Shown: in pieces, positions 1 through 11,802 of the stretch | Numbering within the stretch: position 1 is the stretch's first letter | Layout of the letters: each line of letters starts with the position of its first letter | NCBI GenBank assembly: GCA_036971475.1 | Contig: JBAIZL010000002.1 | Location: forward strand, 349,083,082-349,147,081 | Length of the DNA: 64,000 bases | Reading direction: 5' to 3' | DNA from: Prosapia bicincta | Lineage: Eukaryota > Arthropoda > Insecta > Hemiptera > Cercopidae | The notes under the pieces: generated by a model | The model's database searches: none | Told to the model about the DNA's origin: nothing | Seen by the model: only the letters and a program-made list of their open reading frames with translations | Translations under genes and position numbers: made by a program

Positions 1-441
1 AGAAAACCTTTGAAATATATATTGCATGTATTAATATTCTTAAGAAGTATTTATTAATCAAGTAATTACTTGGTGGTTCATTGGGAAGGACTTTAATCAT
101 TTCATAATAAGTGCAGCTAATCTAACACCTCTCTTCTTATAGCTTACGCATGAGGATCTCCAACACACTTAGAACTAAAGTTAAATATATGTGAGTTAAA
201 ACCACTAAAAACACATATACTTTTGTCCACTTTATAATATTACTGTTTTATTAAAATAAAACTCAGATATTGAATTTATGTCATCCAAATAATATTTTAT
301 TGAAATATGAAATCATAACAGTTATGTTTGATTTGTTTTATTTTCTGTGTATATACGCGTATATGCACAGGCTCTGTTTTTTTAACATAAACATATGGTT
401 ATGATATTCTTATGATGTCATATAGTAAAAAAAACACATTT

Positions 442-556
442 TACTGATATCTTTCAACAGACGTGTTTTCCACTTGGACTCAAGTCTTGTCAATGTTTAA
501 CATCATTGAACAATACACAGATCTATTGTGAAACACGTTTGCTGGAAAATATCAGT
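442..556. repeat. foldback repeat, hammerhead-like family H3, copy 1
   Basis: Two inverted half-copies face each other. The left half reads, on the minus strand, as GTGGAAAACACGTCTG. The right half on the plus strand reads GTGAAACACGTTTGCTGG followed by AAAATATCAGTAAG. The same order of short blocks (TTGAACA, a small hairpin, GAAAC, ACGT, TGCTG) recurs near 8.6, 9.4, 23.1, 23.9 and 57.6 kb, which marks it as a dispersed family. The architecture resembles a hammerhead ribozyme, but the catalytic block is non-canonical. This copy has decayed stem I bases. Confidence 0.6.
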
Positions 557-1700
557 AAGTAGTAGCTTTTAGCCAATTGATATCATAAAAACTTTTTTAG
601 ACTTTTTTCAAGATGCACAACACAAAAACAACAAGTTTTAATACGTTTATGTTTCCCATATAAATCTTCTGTTAGATTGTAGCAAAGTCTTAAATAGTTC
701 AATAGCTTGTACAATGATCATTAGGTTGCAGCTTTCATTAGACATTTAAAGGACAAATTCACTCTATTAAATATGACACTGATTTCTCTTTACCAGCCAC
801 ATGATAGAAACAGGCTACACTTATATGAACATTAACCATAACCTGGAAATTATTCAAACCAACAATAAAGAATCACATCCCAATACAAGAAAATACTGTG
901 ACATTTTTAAACACGCTAAAACAAAATAATAGGTTATTAAATGTACAAACTCAGTATAAACCATTTGCAATATTGGACCATACGATACTGACCATACCAT
1001 TGACATTAATACTAATGTCAATTAGTTCAACAATGCTTTTTAGCAGCCAATCTACATACTGATAGATATCACTCAGAGCATCCAGATATGTTAGGTCCCA
1101 GTATTTTTTATAAATTTACTTACATTGTGTTACAATATTACTTGCATTGTTACTTATAACTGTTAAATTTAAAGTTGCTTGTTGTAATCATCTTGAATTC
1201 AATGATTAAATTATAAGTAACTATAACTATGTTTATATTTTAGGATTACTTTGTAGAAAGTTAGGTTCTGTAAAAGAAATGATTGTTTTGACATACACCA
1301 GTAAGTAAGTTCTAAAGTATTCACTCAATTATGCAATAATTACTTATAGTAAATACAATTAATTAAAACATTGATACAATTCATGAAATTAGCATTATGA
1401 TTTAAATTCATTTAGGTCAAAATATTTACAAGGCAATAATTTTAAACCACACAAAAAGACATTCAAATTGTTTACTAATACAAAAAAATACATATATTCT
1501 TATTGCAATTTTATAAAGTGCAAAAACTGTTAACTATTTTAATTGATGTACACACCAAAGCCAAGCTGGGCTGGGTGATGCGATGTGATGCCAAGATGAA
1601 CATGATCAGCTATGTGTTCGCACTAATGCCGATTCGCATGTAGTAGGTTGCCTAGGATTGTAGTGAGAAGTGCTACCTTCTTCTCAGTCTCAGCTGCAAT

Positions 1701-1758
1701 GAAGTGCAGTAATAACATCATTAACTTTGATGATGATGATGTTATTGAATAGTACTTC
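1701..1758. repeat. small hairpin
   Basis: AATAACATCAT (1711-1721) is the perfect complement of ATGATGTTATT (1736-1746), and GAAGT/ACTTC lies further out. It is an isolated foldback with no related copy noticed in the window. Confidence 0.45.
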
Positions 1759-1945
1759 ACTTGATGAAAGAATTTGATACTGAACACACAATATCAATAA
1801 AGATCACGAGGCTAGTATGCAGCTCGTAATTCTATACGAGAAACTCAGAATTTTTAATTCACTCTGAAAGCTGTCCCTCAAGTTTTCATATTTCTTTGCT
1901 ACAATATCTGAATTCTTTGTAGAAGAATCGAAAAATAATATTGGT

Positions 1946-2166
1946 AGCAAACTGTATTATTGTGAACATTAAAGTGTTAAAAATTATATTACATGATGTC
2001 GAGCAGCAAACTGTATTATTGTGAATATTAAAGTGTTAAAAATTATATTACATGATGTCGAGCAGCAAACTGTATTATTGTGGATATTAAAGTGTTAAAA
2101 ATTATATTTCATGATGTCGAGCAGCAAACTGTATTATTGTGGATATTAAAGTGTTAAAAATTATAG
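1946..2166. repeat. 59-bp tandem repeat, about 3.75 copies
   Basis: Copies start at 1946, 2005, 2064 and 2123 with AGCAAACTGTATTATTGTG, an exact 59-bp period and only one or two substitutions per copy. The last part of the unit (TTAAAAATTATATTACAT followed by a GTCGA-CAGCA block) is nearly the same as the DNA next to the outer end of the PLE-A copies at 6421-6455 and 19852-19885. The array therefore appears to have grown from sequence flanking or ending that element. Confidence 0.9.
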
Positions 2167-2195
2167 TTGCTTGATTTAATCATCAATTCACTTAT

Positions 2196-4159
2196 TAAAC
2201 TAATTTTAAAAATACTTAACTAAGTGAATACGTAATTTCTTACTTGCTGATGCGTTTCAAAATATTCGTTCCTTGTATGAAGCTAACCCTCTACTGGACG
2301 GCTTCTGGAAGTTTTAAAGGCTCTAACAGGAATGAATTTATGACTGTGGAGTGGGTGGGTTTTTGAGTTGTGTCATATAATAGAAAAGGCTGTTGGATTC
2401 AAAGTGTGTGATCATTTATACGTTTTCTTTATCTGTTGCATATTGAGTGTAGATTTCATATTTTTCTAAGGTTGATAGTTTTTTACTTTGTTTTATTGTG
2501 TGTAGAACATTTAAATTAGTGTGTATGTGTGTTGGGAGCTTTTTAGGTGTTTGGTGCACCTGGATTTAGGGTTTGTTTTTTTTTTTTTTGGGTAATGTGT
2601 TCTTCAAAGCCTGTATAGAATGACCTGCCGGTTTGGCCGATGTAATAGTTGGGATAATCGTTACAAGTTAATTTGTAAATACCTGAGAGTTTGTATTTGT
2701 CAGTTTCTTTTTGAAAAGGTTGTTTCTGCTGTCTTAAAGTGTTTGTTGTTTTGTAGGATATTTGGTAATGGAGTTTTTTGAATGTGGGGGCTATTTTTTG
2801 TGTGTTTTTGTTGTGGTAGGTGAGGGATATGTATTTGTTGGTTTTTGTGTGGTTTATCTGCGTGGCAGTGTGATGGTGTTTATGTTTAATTTTCCTGAGT
2901 TTGTTGTCTATGAGTGTGGGTTGGTAGCTGTTTTGTTGAGCGATGTATTTTATGGTATTAAGTTCTTCGTTGTAGTCTTTCTGTAGCATTGGTATGTTGA
3001 TTAGGCGGTGTAACATATGATTAAATGCAGCGTGTTTATGTTGTGTGGGGTCATTAGATGTATTATGTATGACCATATCAGTAGTTGTTGGTTTTCTGTA
3101 AATTTTGAAATTATGCTGGTGTTGTGTTTGGTGATGGTAAGGTCTAGATAGTTTATTTTATTGTTTTATTCTAATTCAAGAGTAATAATGTGAGGTTTTG
3201 GTGTATGATTTGCCGTTTGTTGCCGTTTTATAATATTAAAATATCATCTACATATCTAAGGTAATAAATTATTTTATGTGTATGATTGTTGTTTTGTAGA
3301 ACGTATTGCTGTTCGATATGGTCTGCGATACATTTGTAGTTCTATATATTTCTACTAGGATGCCTGAGACGGGGTATCCATATGGAGGCCATCTTTCTGT
3401 GTCTAGTATTTGTGTTGGTATGTGAAGTAGTTTTGTGATGGTATGAGTTTGATGAGTGTGATTATTTCATGTGTGAGTTTATGTGGAGTGTTGTTTGCTG
3501 TGAGCATATTTTGTAGTGTGTGGAGTGATTGTTCTATTGGCACATTAGTGTAAAGGTTTTTTATGTCGAATGAGGCAATGGTGGAGTTGTGAGGTATGTG
3601 GATGTCTTGAATTATGTGTATGAAGTCAATGTTATTTTGTATGGATGTGTGATTGTGAAAGTTTATGTTGTCTCTGATAAGTTTGTCTATGTATTTGGCT
3701 AGCTTATGTGATAGTGCATGTGTGTAATTGATTAGTGGACGGATGGGTGTGTTTTCTTTGTGGATTTTAGGTAAAGCATTTGATGTAGGGCCTTGGTGTT
3801 TTATTTTTTTGTAATATTTCTTTTGTTCATTTTTCATAATTTCGGTGCATTTATTTAGAAGATTTTTAATTTCTGTTTGAAATTTAGGTGTGGGGTCTGA
3901 TCGGATTTTTTGTTATTTTGTTTTCAGTTATGAAACTGTTTACTTTCTTGTTGATGTCTTGTTGGTGCATTATTACGATGGAATTGCCTTTTTCTGCTTT
4001 TAAGAAATTTAGGTTGTGTTTGTCACGTTTATGTATAATAGATTTAAGGGTTGAATGTTCCTTATTTATGATGGGTTTATTGTTTAAGTTAGGCATTTTA
4101 TGTTTAATGTCTTGTCTAATATATTCGTGGTGTATGGGATCTGTGTATTGCATTGCTAT
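2196..4159 (-). pseudogene. Penelope-like element family A, copy 1 (RT + GIY-YIG), broken
   Basis: This is the relic of a retroelement polymerase that combines a telomerase-related reverse transcriptase with a GIY-YIG endonuclease. Read on the minus strand, 4153-3884 is the N-terminal part. 3837-3403 has the palm motif with FDIKNLYTNVP, whose Asp is catalytic. YVDD is preserved at 3254-3243. 3076-2543 is an intact 177-residue tail with SGIYKLTCNDYPNYYIGQTG, the GIY-YIG core. Frameshifts separate these parts, so no full protein can be made. The copy is 5'-truncated close to 4160 and its 3' end is near 2196. It lies head-to-head with copy 2. The family is certain; autonomy is excluded. Confidence 0.9.
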
Positions 4160-4226
4160 GAATTGTAGTTGTTTATATGAAGAAATAATTCAATATAGTA
4201 ACTATACACATAAACAACTACAATTC
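4160..4226. repeat. palindromic junction between two inverted PLE copies
   Basis: A 17-bp perfect inverted repeat (GAATTGTAGTTGTTTAT at 4160-4176 and its complement at 4210-4226) with a 33-bp loop sits exactly where the minus-strand and plus-strand PLE-A copies meet. It probably marks the point where the two copies were joined. Confidence 0.8.
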
Positions 4227-6421
4227 ATTAGAAACAAGCAAAATCTAAAGCTACACAAAAACACAACACAAAACAATATCACTATCTAGACCGACCACCA
4301 ATTTCAACCGCTCACCATCAACACCACAAATATCATTTTCAGAACAAATGAATTAATACTATTAAACAAAGGTCTAAAATATAACCTACACCCCAAAAAA
4401 AACAACCACAAACAAATGTCGAACATCCTTTTGGACACTGAAACAGCAATACAATACACAGATCCCATACACCACGAATAAATTAGACAAGATATTAAAC
4501 ATAAAATGCCCAACATAAACAACTTAAACAATAAACCCATCATAAATAAGGAACATTCAACCCTTAAATCTATTATACAAAAACAAGAAAAACACAACCT
4601 AAATTTCTTAAAAGCAGACAAAGGTAATTCCATCGTAATAATGCACCAACAAGACATCGACAAGAAACTAAACAGTTTCATAACTGAAAACAAAATAACC
4701 AAAATCCGATCAGACCCCACACCTAAATTTCAAACAGAAATTCAAAATCTTCTAAATAAATGCACCGAAATTATGAAAAATGAGCAAAAGAGATATTACA
4801 AAAAAATAAAACCTAAAGGCCCTACATCAAATGCTTTACCTAAAATCCACAAAGAAAACACACCCATCCGTCCACTAATCAATCACACACATGCACCATC
4901 ACATAAGCTAGCCAAATACATTAACAAACTTATCAGAGACAACATAAACTTTCACAATTACACATCCATACATAATAACATAGACCTCATACACAAAATT
5001 CAAGACAACCACATACCTCACAACTCCACCATTGCCTCATTCGACATAAAAAACCTTTACACTAATGTGCCAATAGAACAAACACTCCACATACTACAAT
5101 ATATGCTCACAGCAAACCACACTCCACTTAAACTCACACATGAATTAATCACACTCACCAAACTCATCACATCACAAAACTACTTCACATACAAACACAA
5201 ATACTATACACAGAAAGATGGCCTTCCTATGGATACCCCATCTCAAACAACCTAGCAGAATTATTCCCTCACCATATCGAACAACAATACATTCCACAGA
5301 ACAATAATCATTCACATAAAATTATTTATTACCATAGATATGTAGATGACATTTTAATATTATACAACGGCATCAAACGGCAAATCAAACAACTACACAA
5401 TTACATTAATACCATACACCAAAACCTCACATTTATCCTCGAATTAGAAGAAAACAATAAAATACACTATCTAGACCTTACCATCACCAAACACAACACC
5501 AGACATGATTTCAAAATATAAAGAAAACCAACAACTACCGATATGGTCATACATAATACATCTTATCACCCCACACAACACAAACACGCTGCATTTAATC
5601 ATATGTTACACCGCCTATCAACATGCCAATGCTACAGAAAGACTACAACGAAGAACTTAATACCATAAAATACATCGCTCAACAAAACGGCTACCAACAC
5701 ACACTAATAGAACACATACTCAGGAAAATTAAACTTAAACACCATCAAACGGCTACGCAGATAATCCTCACAAAAAACAAGAAATACATATCCCTCACCT
5801 ACCACAACATAAACACACAAAAAATAGCCTTCACATTCTATAAACTCCAATACCAAATATCCTACAAAACAACAAACACTTTAAGACAGCAGAAAAAACC
5901 TTTTCAAAAAGAAACTGACAAATACAAACTCTCAGGTATTTACAAAATAACTTGTAACGATTATCCCAACTATTACATTGGCCAAACCGGCAGGTCATTC
6001 TATACAGGCTTTGAAGAACACATTACCCCAAAAAAAAAAAAACCCCTAAATCCAGGTGCACGAAACACCTAAAAAGCTCCCAACACACATACACACTAAT
6101 TTAAATGTTCTACACACATTAAAACAAAGTAAAAAACTATCAACCTTAGAAAAATATGAAATCTACAAACACTATGCAACAGATAAAGAAAACGTATTAA
6201 ATGGTCACACATACTTTGAATCCAACCGCTTTTTCTATTATATGACACACAACTAAAATAACCCACCCATTCCACAGTCATAAATCCATTCCCGTTAGAG
6301 CCTCACAACTAGCCGAAGCCGTCCAGTAGAGGGTTAGCTTCGTAAAATGAACAAATGTTTTGAAATGCGTCAGCAAGTAAGAAATTACGTATTCACTTAG
6401 TAAAGTATTTTTAAAATTAGT
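4227..6421 (+). pseudogene. Penelope-like element family A, copy 2 (near full length), broken
   Basis: This is the most complete PLE here. The N-terminal block NELILLNKGLKYNLHPKK (about 4345-4400) is typical of the region ahead of the PLE reverse transcriptase. The segment 4506-5255 carries the RT fingers and palm with ALPKIHKENTPIRPLIN, SFDIKNLYTNVP and QKDGLPM. Frame is lost right after GLPM, and YVDD follows at 5339-5350 in another frame. The linker and GIY-YIG domain (SGIYKITCNDYPNYYIGQ) lie in 5623-6072, and the C-terminal tail in 6056-6256. An in-frame stop near 4478 and at least two frameshifts make it inactive. The 3' terminal sequence (6250-6421) is the mirror image of 2196-2400. Confidence 0.9.
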
Positions 6422-7466
6422 TAAAAATTATATTACATAACGTCGACCAGCACATTTGTATCCATGTAATTCTTGATAGATTGATCCCCCAATGGAGGTC
6501 TTCCTTGAATCGAACTAATGTAATAGTACTTTTGAATTAACAAAATATAAAGTAAAAAACCAATTGAAACAATAAAAAAACAATACATATATTGTATTGT
6601 TATAATATTTCTTAACTCAGTAGGCTGGAACACTGAAATGGACTGAGTGAAGGCCAAATCCACTTGAATTGATGGGATTACAGAAAACAGTTTGGCATTA
6701 CTCGGAACAGCCTTGCGTTGTATTTTAAAACTCCTATATAAACACTTTGTATTTAGTGACCAGGCGATTATTGCAAGGTCCAGCTTTGTTGTGAAACCCC
6801 ACTTATTGATAGTTTTATATTAATATATAATACTTTATTGTAATATATAAACTATTTATCATAAATATATGATGCATCGGATTTTATGTTGTATTGAGAA
6901 TTCATATACCTAGTTATCCCATACTATATACTGTAATTTTACGCTATAAAATCCATTATAAATACAATTCAATTATAGAGCATAAATTGTAATTTAGGAT
7001 TTTTAAACCCTAGCTACAAAATTAAATGTTCAGTTGTAATCTTCTAATTAGGCCGTGTTAGTAAAATATATACAAAGGTTTGATACCTATTTAAATTTTG
7101 TTTTCTGGGGTTTTAAAAGTTTAATAGTAAATTCATTTTTTTATTTTGGAATAAGAAAGTATTTTCATAGTAAAAACTTACCTAGTTATGATAATAAAGA
7201 TTGAAATTTATATATGACACCAAAATTAATCTTTGTTTTCTATTTTAAACAGTGTAATTACATGAAAATCTAAGTTTTCCTGGATGCTGTGAGATTTCAT
7301 TGATTGCTTTATTAGCATAAAATTATTGATATATCAAAATATCCCACTTGGTAAATGGCATGTCAACATATTATAAAGTAATTTTATAATCCTGTTATTA
7401 TGAAGTACAATAGTTTCATAAAAACTTGTACAACTAAAAGGAGTAACCTGTATATAAGAATATTAC

Positions 7467-7610
7467 CTTTTTACCCCTGATTCATTACGTTTTATGAGAA
7501 GCTGTAAGTATAATCTTCGTCCTTCCTCTTTACCAGCTAGTTGCTCTATCTGTTTCATGGTTAGATTTAATAAGTCCTCACCATTTAATCCTTTCAACTG
7601 ATTAATTGCT
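7467..7610 (-). pseudogene. EPS8-like C-terminal effector domain exon (unit 1)
   Basis: The minus strand reads an acceptor (TTTTTTCAG at 7613 and beyond), 144 bp of open exon, then a donor (AAAAAG/GTAATA at 7466). The 47 whole codons encode AINQLKGLNGEDLLNLTMKQ, then IEQLAGKEEGRRLYLQLL and IKRNESGVK. The pattern L-G-LNG-x-x-L, then E-G-x-R-x-Y-x-Q, matches the last half of the SAM-like effector region of EPS8 proteins, which bind and bundle actin and engage Abi1/Sos1. The upstream partner exon is 8714-8920. Joining them by the visible GT/AG sites would create TAA at the split codon, so this looks like a decayed fragment. No further EPS8 exons were seen nearby. The exon call is firm; the family call is likely. 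Confidence 0.65.
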
Positions 7611-8494
7611 CTGAAAAAATTATATTATTCAGACAAATATTTAAAAATGAACCCTTTCAGATAATTTTGGTCCTTTTTATATAAAAAGACTGAAATTAAA
7701 TATTTGTAAATATGTAGAGGTCAGAAAAATTAGAGAACTTGAAAGTTATTAAATCACAGCTTTCTGCAATGACAAACATCAAGTAACATAAATATTCACA
7801 TAAAATAAAACTTTATTAAAAAACAATAAAACAGCTCAAACTGGACTTACAAAAGCAAAATGAGCCTTCTCTAGAAATAACAAAAAATTATAACTAAATT
7901 AAAATAAAAAATTATACTAGCTTGTTTCATTTTCTCAGAATAACTACTTCTAGAATTATAAATAGGCAAATTATGTATCATTTAAGGAATTTTATTTTTG
8001 GAACATCACACAAATTATTAAAGAGAATTTTACTTAAAATGAATTTTAAAACAGTTTGATAGTTCTGTGTTTTACAATATTGTACATAATATAATTTTAA
8101 ATACTATTGTTTAACAGCTTTAAGAAGAATTTGATTTTAGCATACATCATTTTTGAAATTTTATGAGTAGCCAAAAATTATATTCAGTAACTAATGCACC
8201 TCTAAAGTATTTTATTTGTTCAGTAAAGCTAAGTTTACCTTTTTCAAACTCACAAATTTGAAAAATCAAGGACATTTTTTAAAATTATTTTACCAAGCCT
8301 AAATTTTATCTGATTAATTTTAAATTCCTTCCAACAAATTATTATCACTGCAGACAATACACTGAACATATATCTGTGAAAAATATCTACAATTTAATTG
8401 AAGCAGAACAACTTATATAAAAACTTGCAGTTTTTGTGTTGTACATCTTGAGGTATTTTTTATAAATTACACCTATGCTATCAGCTTGGCAAAT

Positions 8495-8655
8495 ACTTAA
8501 TGCTATTTTTTAGCAGACGTGTTTCCACTAGGTCAGGGCATTGTTCAATGCTGTGAGTCAGGGACAATGAGTCTTGTCCATGACACGCAGCATTGGGCAA
8601 TGCCCTGACCTACTGAAAAATATTAGTAAGTAGTGGTTTTTTTTGCCAAGTTGAT
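8495..8655. repeat. foldback repeat, hammerhead-like family H3 (unit 1, copy a)
   Basis: This is a long inverted repeat. The left arm CACTAGGTCAGGGCATTG is mirrored by CAATGCCCTGACCTA in the right arm. Read on the minus strand, the left arm gives CAGCATTGAACAATG, a small hairpin, GTGGAAACACGTC and TGCT, the same blocks as the copy at 57.6 kb. The right arm has lost the GAAAC-ACGTC part. The homologous copy in unit 2 is at 23046-23205. Confidence 0.75.
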
Positions 8656-8713
8656 AACAGATAGTAAATTCCCTATATATATTTATGAATGTATAAATAA
8701 CGTGTAGTAACTA

Positions 8714-8920
8714 CTATTCAGAAAAAGCTTTTTGTTGAAGCCACTGTTGTAAATCTTTAGGAGAAGATTTTCCATTAATGAGTACTAATGGTGTGTGTAG
8801 GAATTCCCAGTTTGGTTTCTTCTTAAATATTGTAAGTATATCCTGTAATTCTACTGTAACTAATTCTCCATCTATTATTTCATTTGCAATAGTAAATTGT
8901 TTTAAATTAATACAGTTTCT
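8714..8920 (-). pseudogene. EPS8-like exon, start of SAM-like domain (unit 1)
   Basis: After an acceptor (ATATTTTAG at 8921 and beyond) the minus strand is open for 68 codons, from RNCINLKQFTIANEIIDGEL through VTVELQDILTIFKKKP to LVLINGKSSPKDLQQWLQQK and AFSE, then TAG. The block SSPKDLQQWLQQKAFS aligns with the start of the EPS8 effector domain (a D-x-T-P-E-D-V-x-x-W-L-x-x-K-G-F pattern). The next exon supplies its continuation with the expected spacing of one residue. The only visible donor is within TAGTAG just after AFSE, and splicing there gives a stop at the junction. The exon falls in the stretch that is almost identical between the two duplication units. It is probably a pseudogene fragment. 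An alternative is that the protein truly ends here. Confidence 0.65.
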
Positions 8921-9332
8921 CTAAAATATTATTCAATTACCTGATTAAAAGCCAGTTTTAAATTATAAGTAGCAAACAATAAAGAGTTCTTAAAACAAGT
9001 TAAATACAATATTTTATTATATGTTTACTTAATTGAATAGTAAATTATTTATTTGACAGTTAAGAAAATTCAGCAAGCTAATGGAATTTGTAAGTTATGG
9101 CATATTATATTTATTTAGGTCTTCAAAAAATTACTGGGTTGTATTATTTTCTGATATGGTTATTTATATGGACCAGGGAAACTAAACAAAAAAAATACTA
9201 ACAATATAACATTATTACCTGTTGAAAATTATGGAAAGTCTACAAAAGTGATTAAAAGAGAAGTAATAAGTTATAAATATAAGTTTTAAACATTTATTGA
9301 TCAATTTCCTTATCTAAAAATCAGTGTTTACT

Positions 9333-9466
9333 GATATTCTCAGCAGATGTTTTCACACTTGGGCAGTGCAATGTTCAATGATGCATGTCCCATACAAGAC
9401 TCTGTTTTGTCTCACAGCATTGAATAATGTGTGTCTGCTGAAAAATATCACTAAGCAGTGGTTTTT
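9333..9466. repeat. foldback repeat, hammerhead-like family H3 (unit 1, copy b)
   Basis: The left end CAGCAGATGTTTTCACACTT and right end CACAGCATTGAATAATG followed by TGTCTGCTGAAAAATATCAC mark it as the same family as 8495-8655. The hairpin and GAAAC segment between ATTGAATAATG and GTCTGCTG is deleted, so this copy could not fold like its relatives. The unit 2 equivalent is 23882-24016. Confidence 0.7.
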
Positions 9467-10379
9467 AGCAAAGTGAATCAATAAATGTTTATTCAAAAAC
9501 CTCAACCCAACTGCAATAGTATAGCATACCTATTGCAAGTTATAATTTTTCAGAAAGGCCATAAAAGGTTAAAGTGAACTTTACACTCCATGGGTAGTCA
9601 GTGCAATTGAATCAGACAAGTTTAAAACTTTATATTAATTGAAAAATTACCTTTAGTGATTTGTTCAATTAATTTGTAATTGATTCTGGGATTGAGAATT
9701 TTTTAAATAATAATTTTTTTATAAAAATTAGGTTTGTTACAGAAAGCTTTTCTATTCCAAATCTTCCACATAAATTGGAAAATTAAATAGCAAGAGTATC
9801 CGAGATTCCTTCTACTATAATTAAGAAATCAAATTTTCCATTAAGAACCTAAGCGTGTTTTCTTTGTCAAAGAAACAGCAGAAGAAAGAAAATTATGTTG
9901 TTTTTGCAGAAAATTGATTTCATCTCCAGTTTTATATATCTGTCCATTATTTCTAGAAAATTTATTCATAGCGAACTTAATGTGATTAAGTATGAATTGT
10001 TTTAAGCCTGTCTCTAATTACACTGGTTTTTCATCTTAAAATAATTATTTGACATTAGTTAAAAATTTGTGTTGATTACATTGATAATTACTTAGGAAAA
10101 CAAATTATTCATATTTCAAATTTCATAGATTAAAATTTGTTTAATCTCTAGAGAAAATGTCTTTTTTGTCATTTTTTAGAAATACGTAATAACAAAATCT
10201 TTCACTTAAGAGAAATTCTTCCTCTACAACCAACATTGTGTTTGTCTACGAAGCAAACAAAATGATAGAACTACAAAGCATAGTTCCTCTTTATTTTGAA
10301 TTTTTAAATAATCCTATGGAACTAAATATTTATTTGTGTTTAAATAACTCTACATAATACCAAAACATTTAAAACAAAT
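9467..10379. other. no gene recognised
   Basis: AT-rich DNA with only short, stop-ridden frames and no exon with matched splice sites that I recognise. It belongs to the stretch that is nearly identical to 24017-24930. Confidence 0.5.
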
Positions 10380-11520
10380 TATACCCATAGTTCCAATTTA
10401 AATGCCCTACCCAAACTCCATAATATAGATATCCCTATACATTCATTACTCAACAATAAATAGCCTGCATTTAATCAACAAAATAAAAAATGTAAATATT
10501 CCCCATAGCTCCCCTTAGTTTCCTTCCATGTTTCAAACCTCTACACCAACATCATCACACCAGAAACACAGATTAACTAAACAAAATTAATCTCACAAAA
10601 TTACTTAACCTACAGAATTTTTTTTAATGACATTTTCCTCATCCAAAAAGATGGCCAACCTATAGAATCTTAAATAGCTAGCATCCTCTCAAAAATATTC
10701 ACACACCATATAAAAAAACCACATTTTATATAATAATAAATATTTAGACATCATATTTTGGTATAGGTATGTTGTCAACATTATCTCATTGTACAAAGAT
10801 GATAAATGCCGAAAACAAATATTTTTAAAACATCTCAATTCCATAACCTAAAACTAACACACACCATCGAAACATAATAAAACAACTCCCTTAATTTCTT
10901 GGGCCTTACAATTATGTATACAGACAAACCAATACATAAATTTAACATACGTCAAAACCCACTAACACAAATATTACCATTTACAACTCTTTAAGCCACC
11001 CACATGAACACAAACTATCTGCTTACGACACCATGATACATCGCCTATTAAAAACGCCGTTAGGTAAACAAGAACCAACACATTTCGAAAAATACAATTA
11101 CAAAATCACCTACTCCACACACAACACCAAAAACCATTTAAACGCAGCATCATAAACAAAGACATATACAACTCTGCCAGTGTTTACAAACTAACTTGCA
11201 GCTTAATAAGTTTTTACATAGGCCAAACAGGAAGGTCATTTTACACTGGCTACCAAGAACACATTAAGTCACCCACAAACAAAAATGACAAATCAAACTT
11301 TGCTGGACATATCATATCCACAAACAGTAACTACACAAACAACATCAACCCTACAAATTCTTCTCAAACAAAACAAAAATAACAAATGATACACAACCCA
11401 ACAATATGAAATACAGAAACATTTTAAACTACACCCAACACTCAAACTCAGAACCCAACTACATTATAACTCACATACAATTTTCGATATTTTAACCCCC
11501 AATACTTCTTAAAAATAATC
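10380..11520 (+). pseudogene. Penelope-like element family B relic (unit 1)
   Basis: This is a decayed PLE, distinct in sequence from family A. Recognisable pieces in order are NALPKLHNIDIPIHSLLNN (RT fingers), VSNLYTNI (palm motif), QKDGQPI (near 10650), and from about 11150 a readable GIY-YIG region with SASVYKLTCSLISFYIGQTG and RSFYTGYQEHIKSPTNKN. The RT part has large deletions and many stops; the catalytic DD region is not recognisable. The 3' end continues to about 11640 as a terminal repeat (GGTCAGTTACGGTCTGAATT) that recurs inverted at 13100-13200, 26786-26989 and 27440-27540. Confidence 0.85.
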
Positions 11521-11802
11521 TCAGTATCCCTATCTTAATATCCACCCCAACCTAAAACAACCAAGAGGTCAGTTACGGTCTGAATTGACAATGAAACACA
11601 TCTCTTTTCCCTAAACAGTGGTCCTCAATAATTAAAAAAAATAAGTATTACTATAGCCAAGTGTAGCATATCTGCAGATGGTTTTAGTTAGAAATAAAAG
11701 GGTCCAAATCTGCTTGTTGATGATTTTCACTAAAACAAAACTCATTTGATCCTATCTTTAACTTGAGCTAGTACTTCACTTAAACACATGTACATATATT
11801 AA

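Larger units (their letters stand above)
1..1945. other. gene-free AT-rich DNA
   Basis: No open reading frame of note, exon-like segment or RNA gene is visible on either strand. The stretch holds one dispersed foldback copy (442-556) and a small hairpin (about 1701-1758), listed separately. A slightly less AT-rich patch around 1555-1690 has no recognisable similarity to me. Confidence 0.6.

Noticed and set aside
2240..2290. CTTGCTGATGCGTTTC in the PLE-A 3' end as a hammerhead core
   Set aside because: The sequence is CUGAUGC, not CUGAUGA. It lacks a GAA block at a suitable distance, and the nearby hairpin (TTCGT/ACGAA) does not fit stem II.
2762..4289. Hydrophobic frames opposite to the PLE proteins (for example 2762-2986 and 3888-4289)
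   Set aside because: They are antisense to recognisable PLE-A coding sequence. Their membrane-like look comes from the Lys/Asn-rich composition of the real strand.
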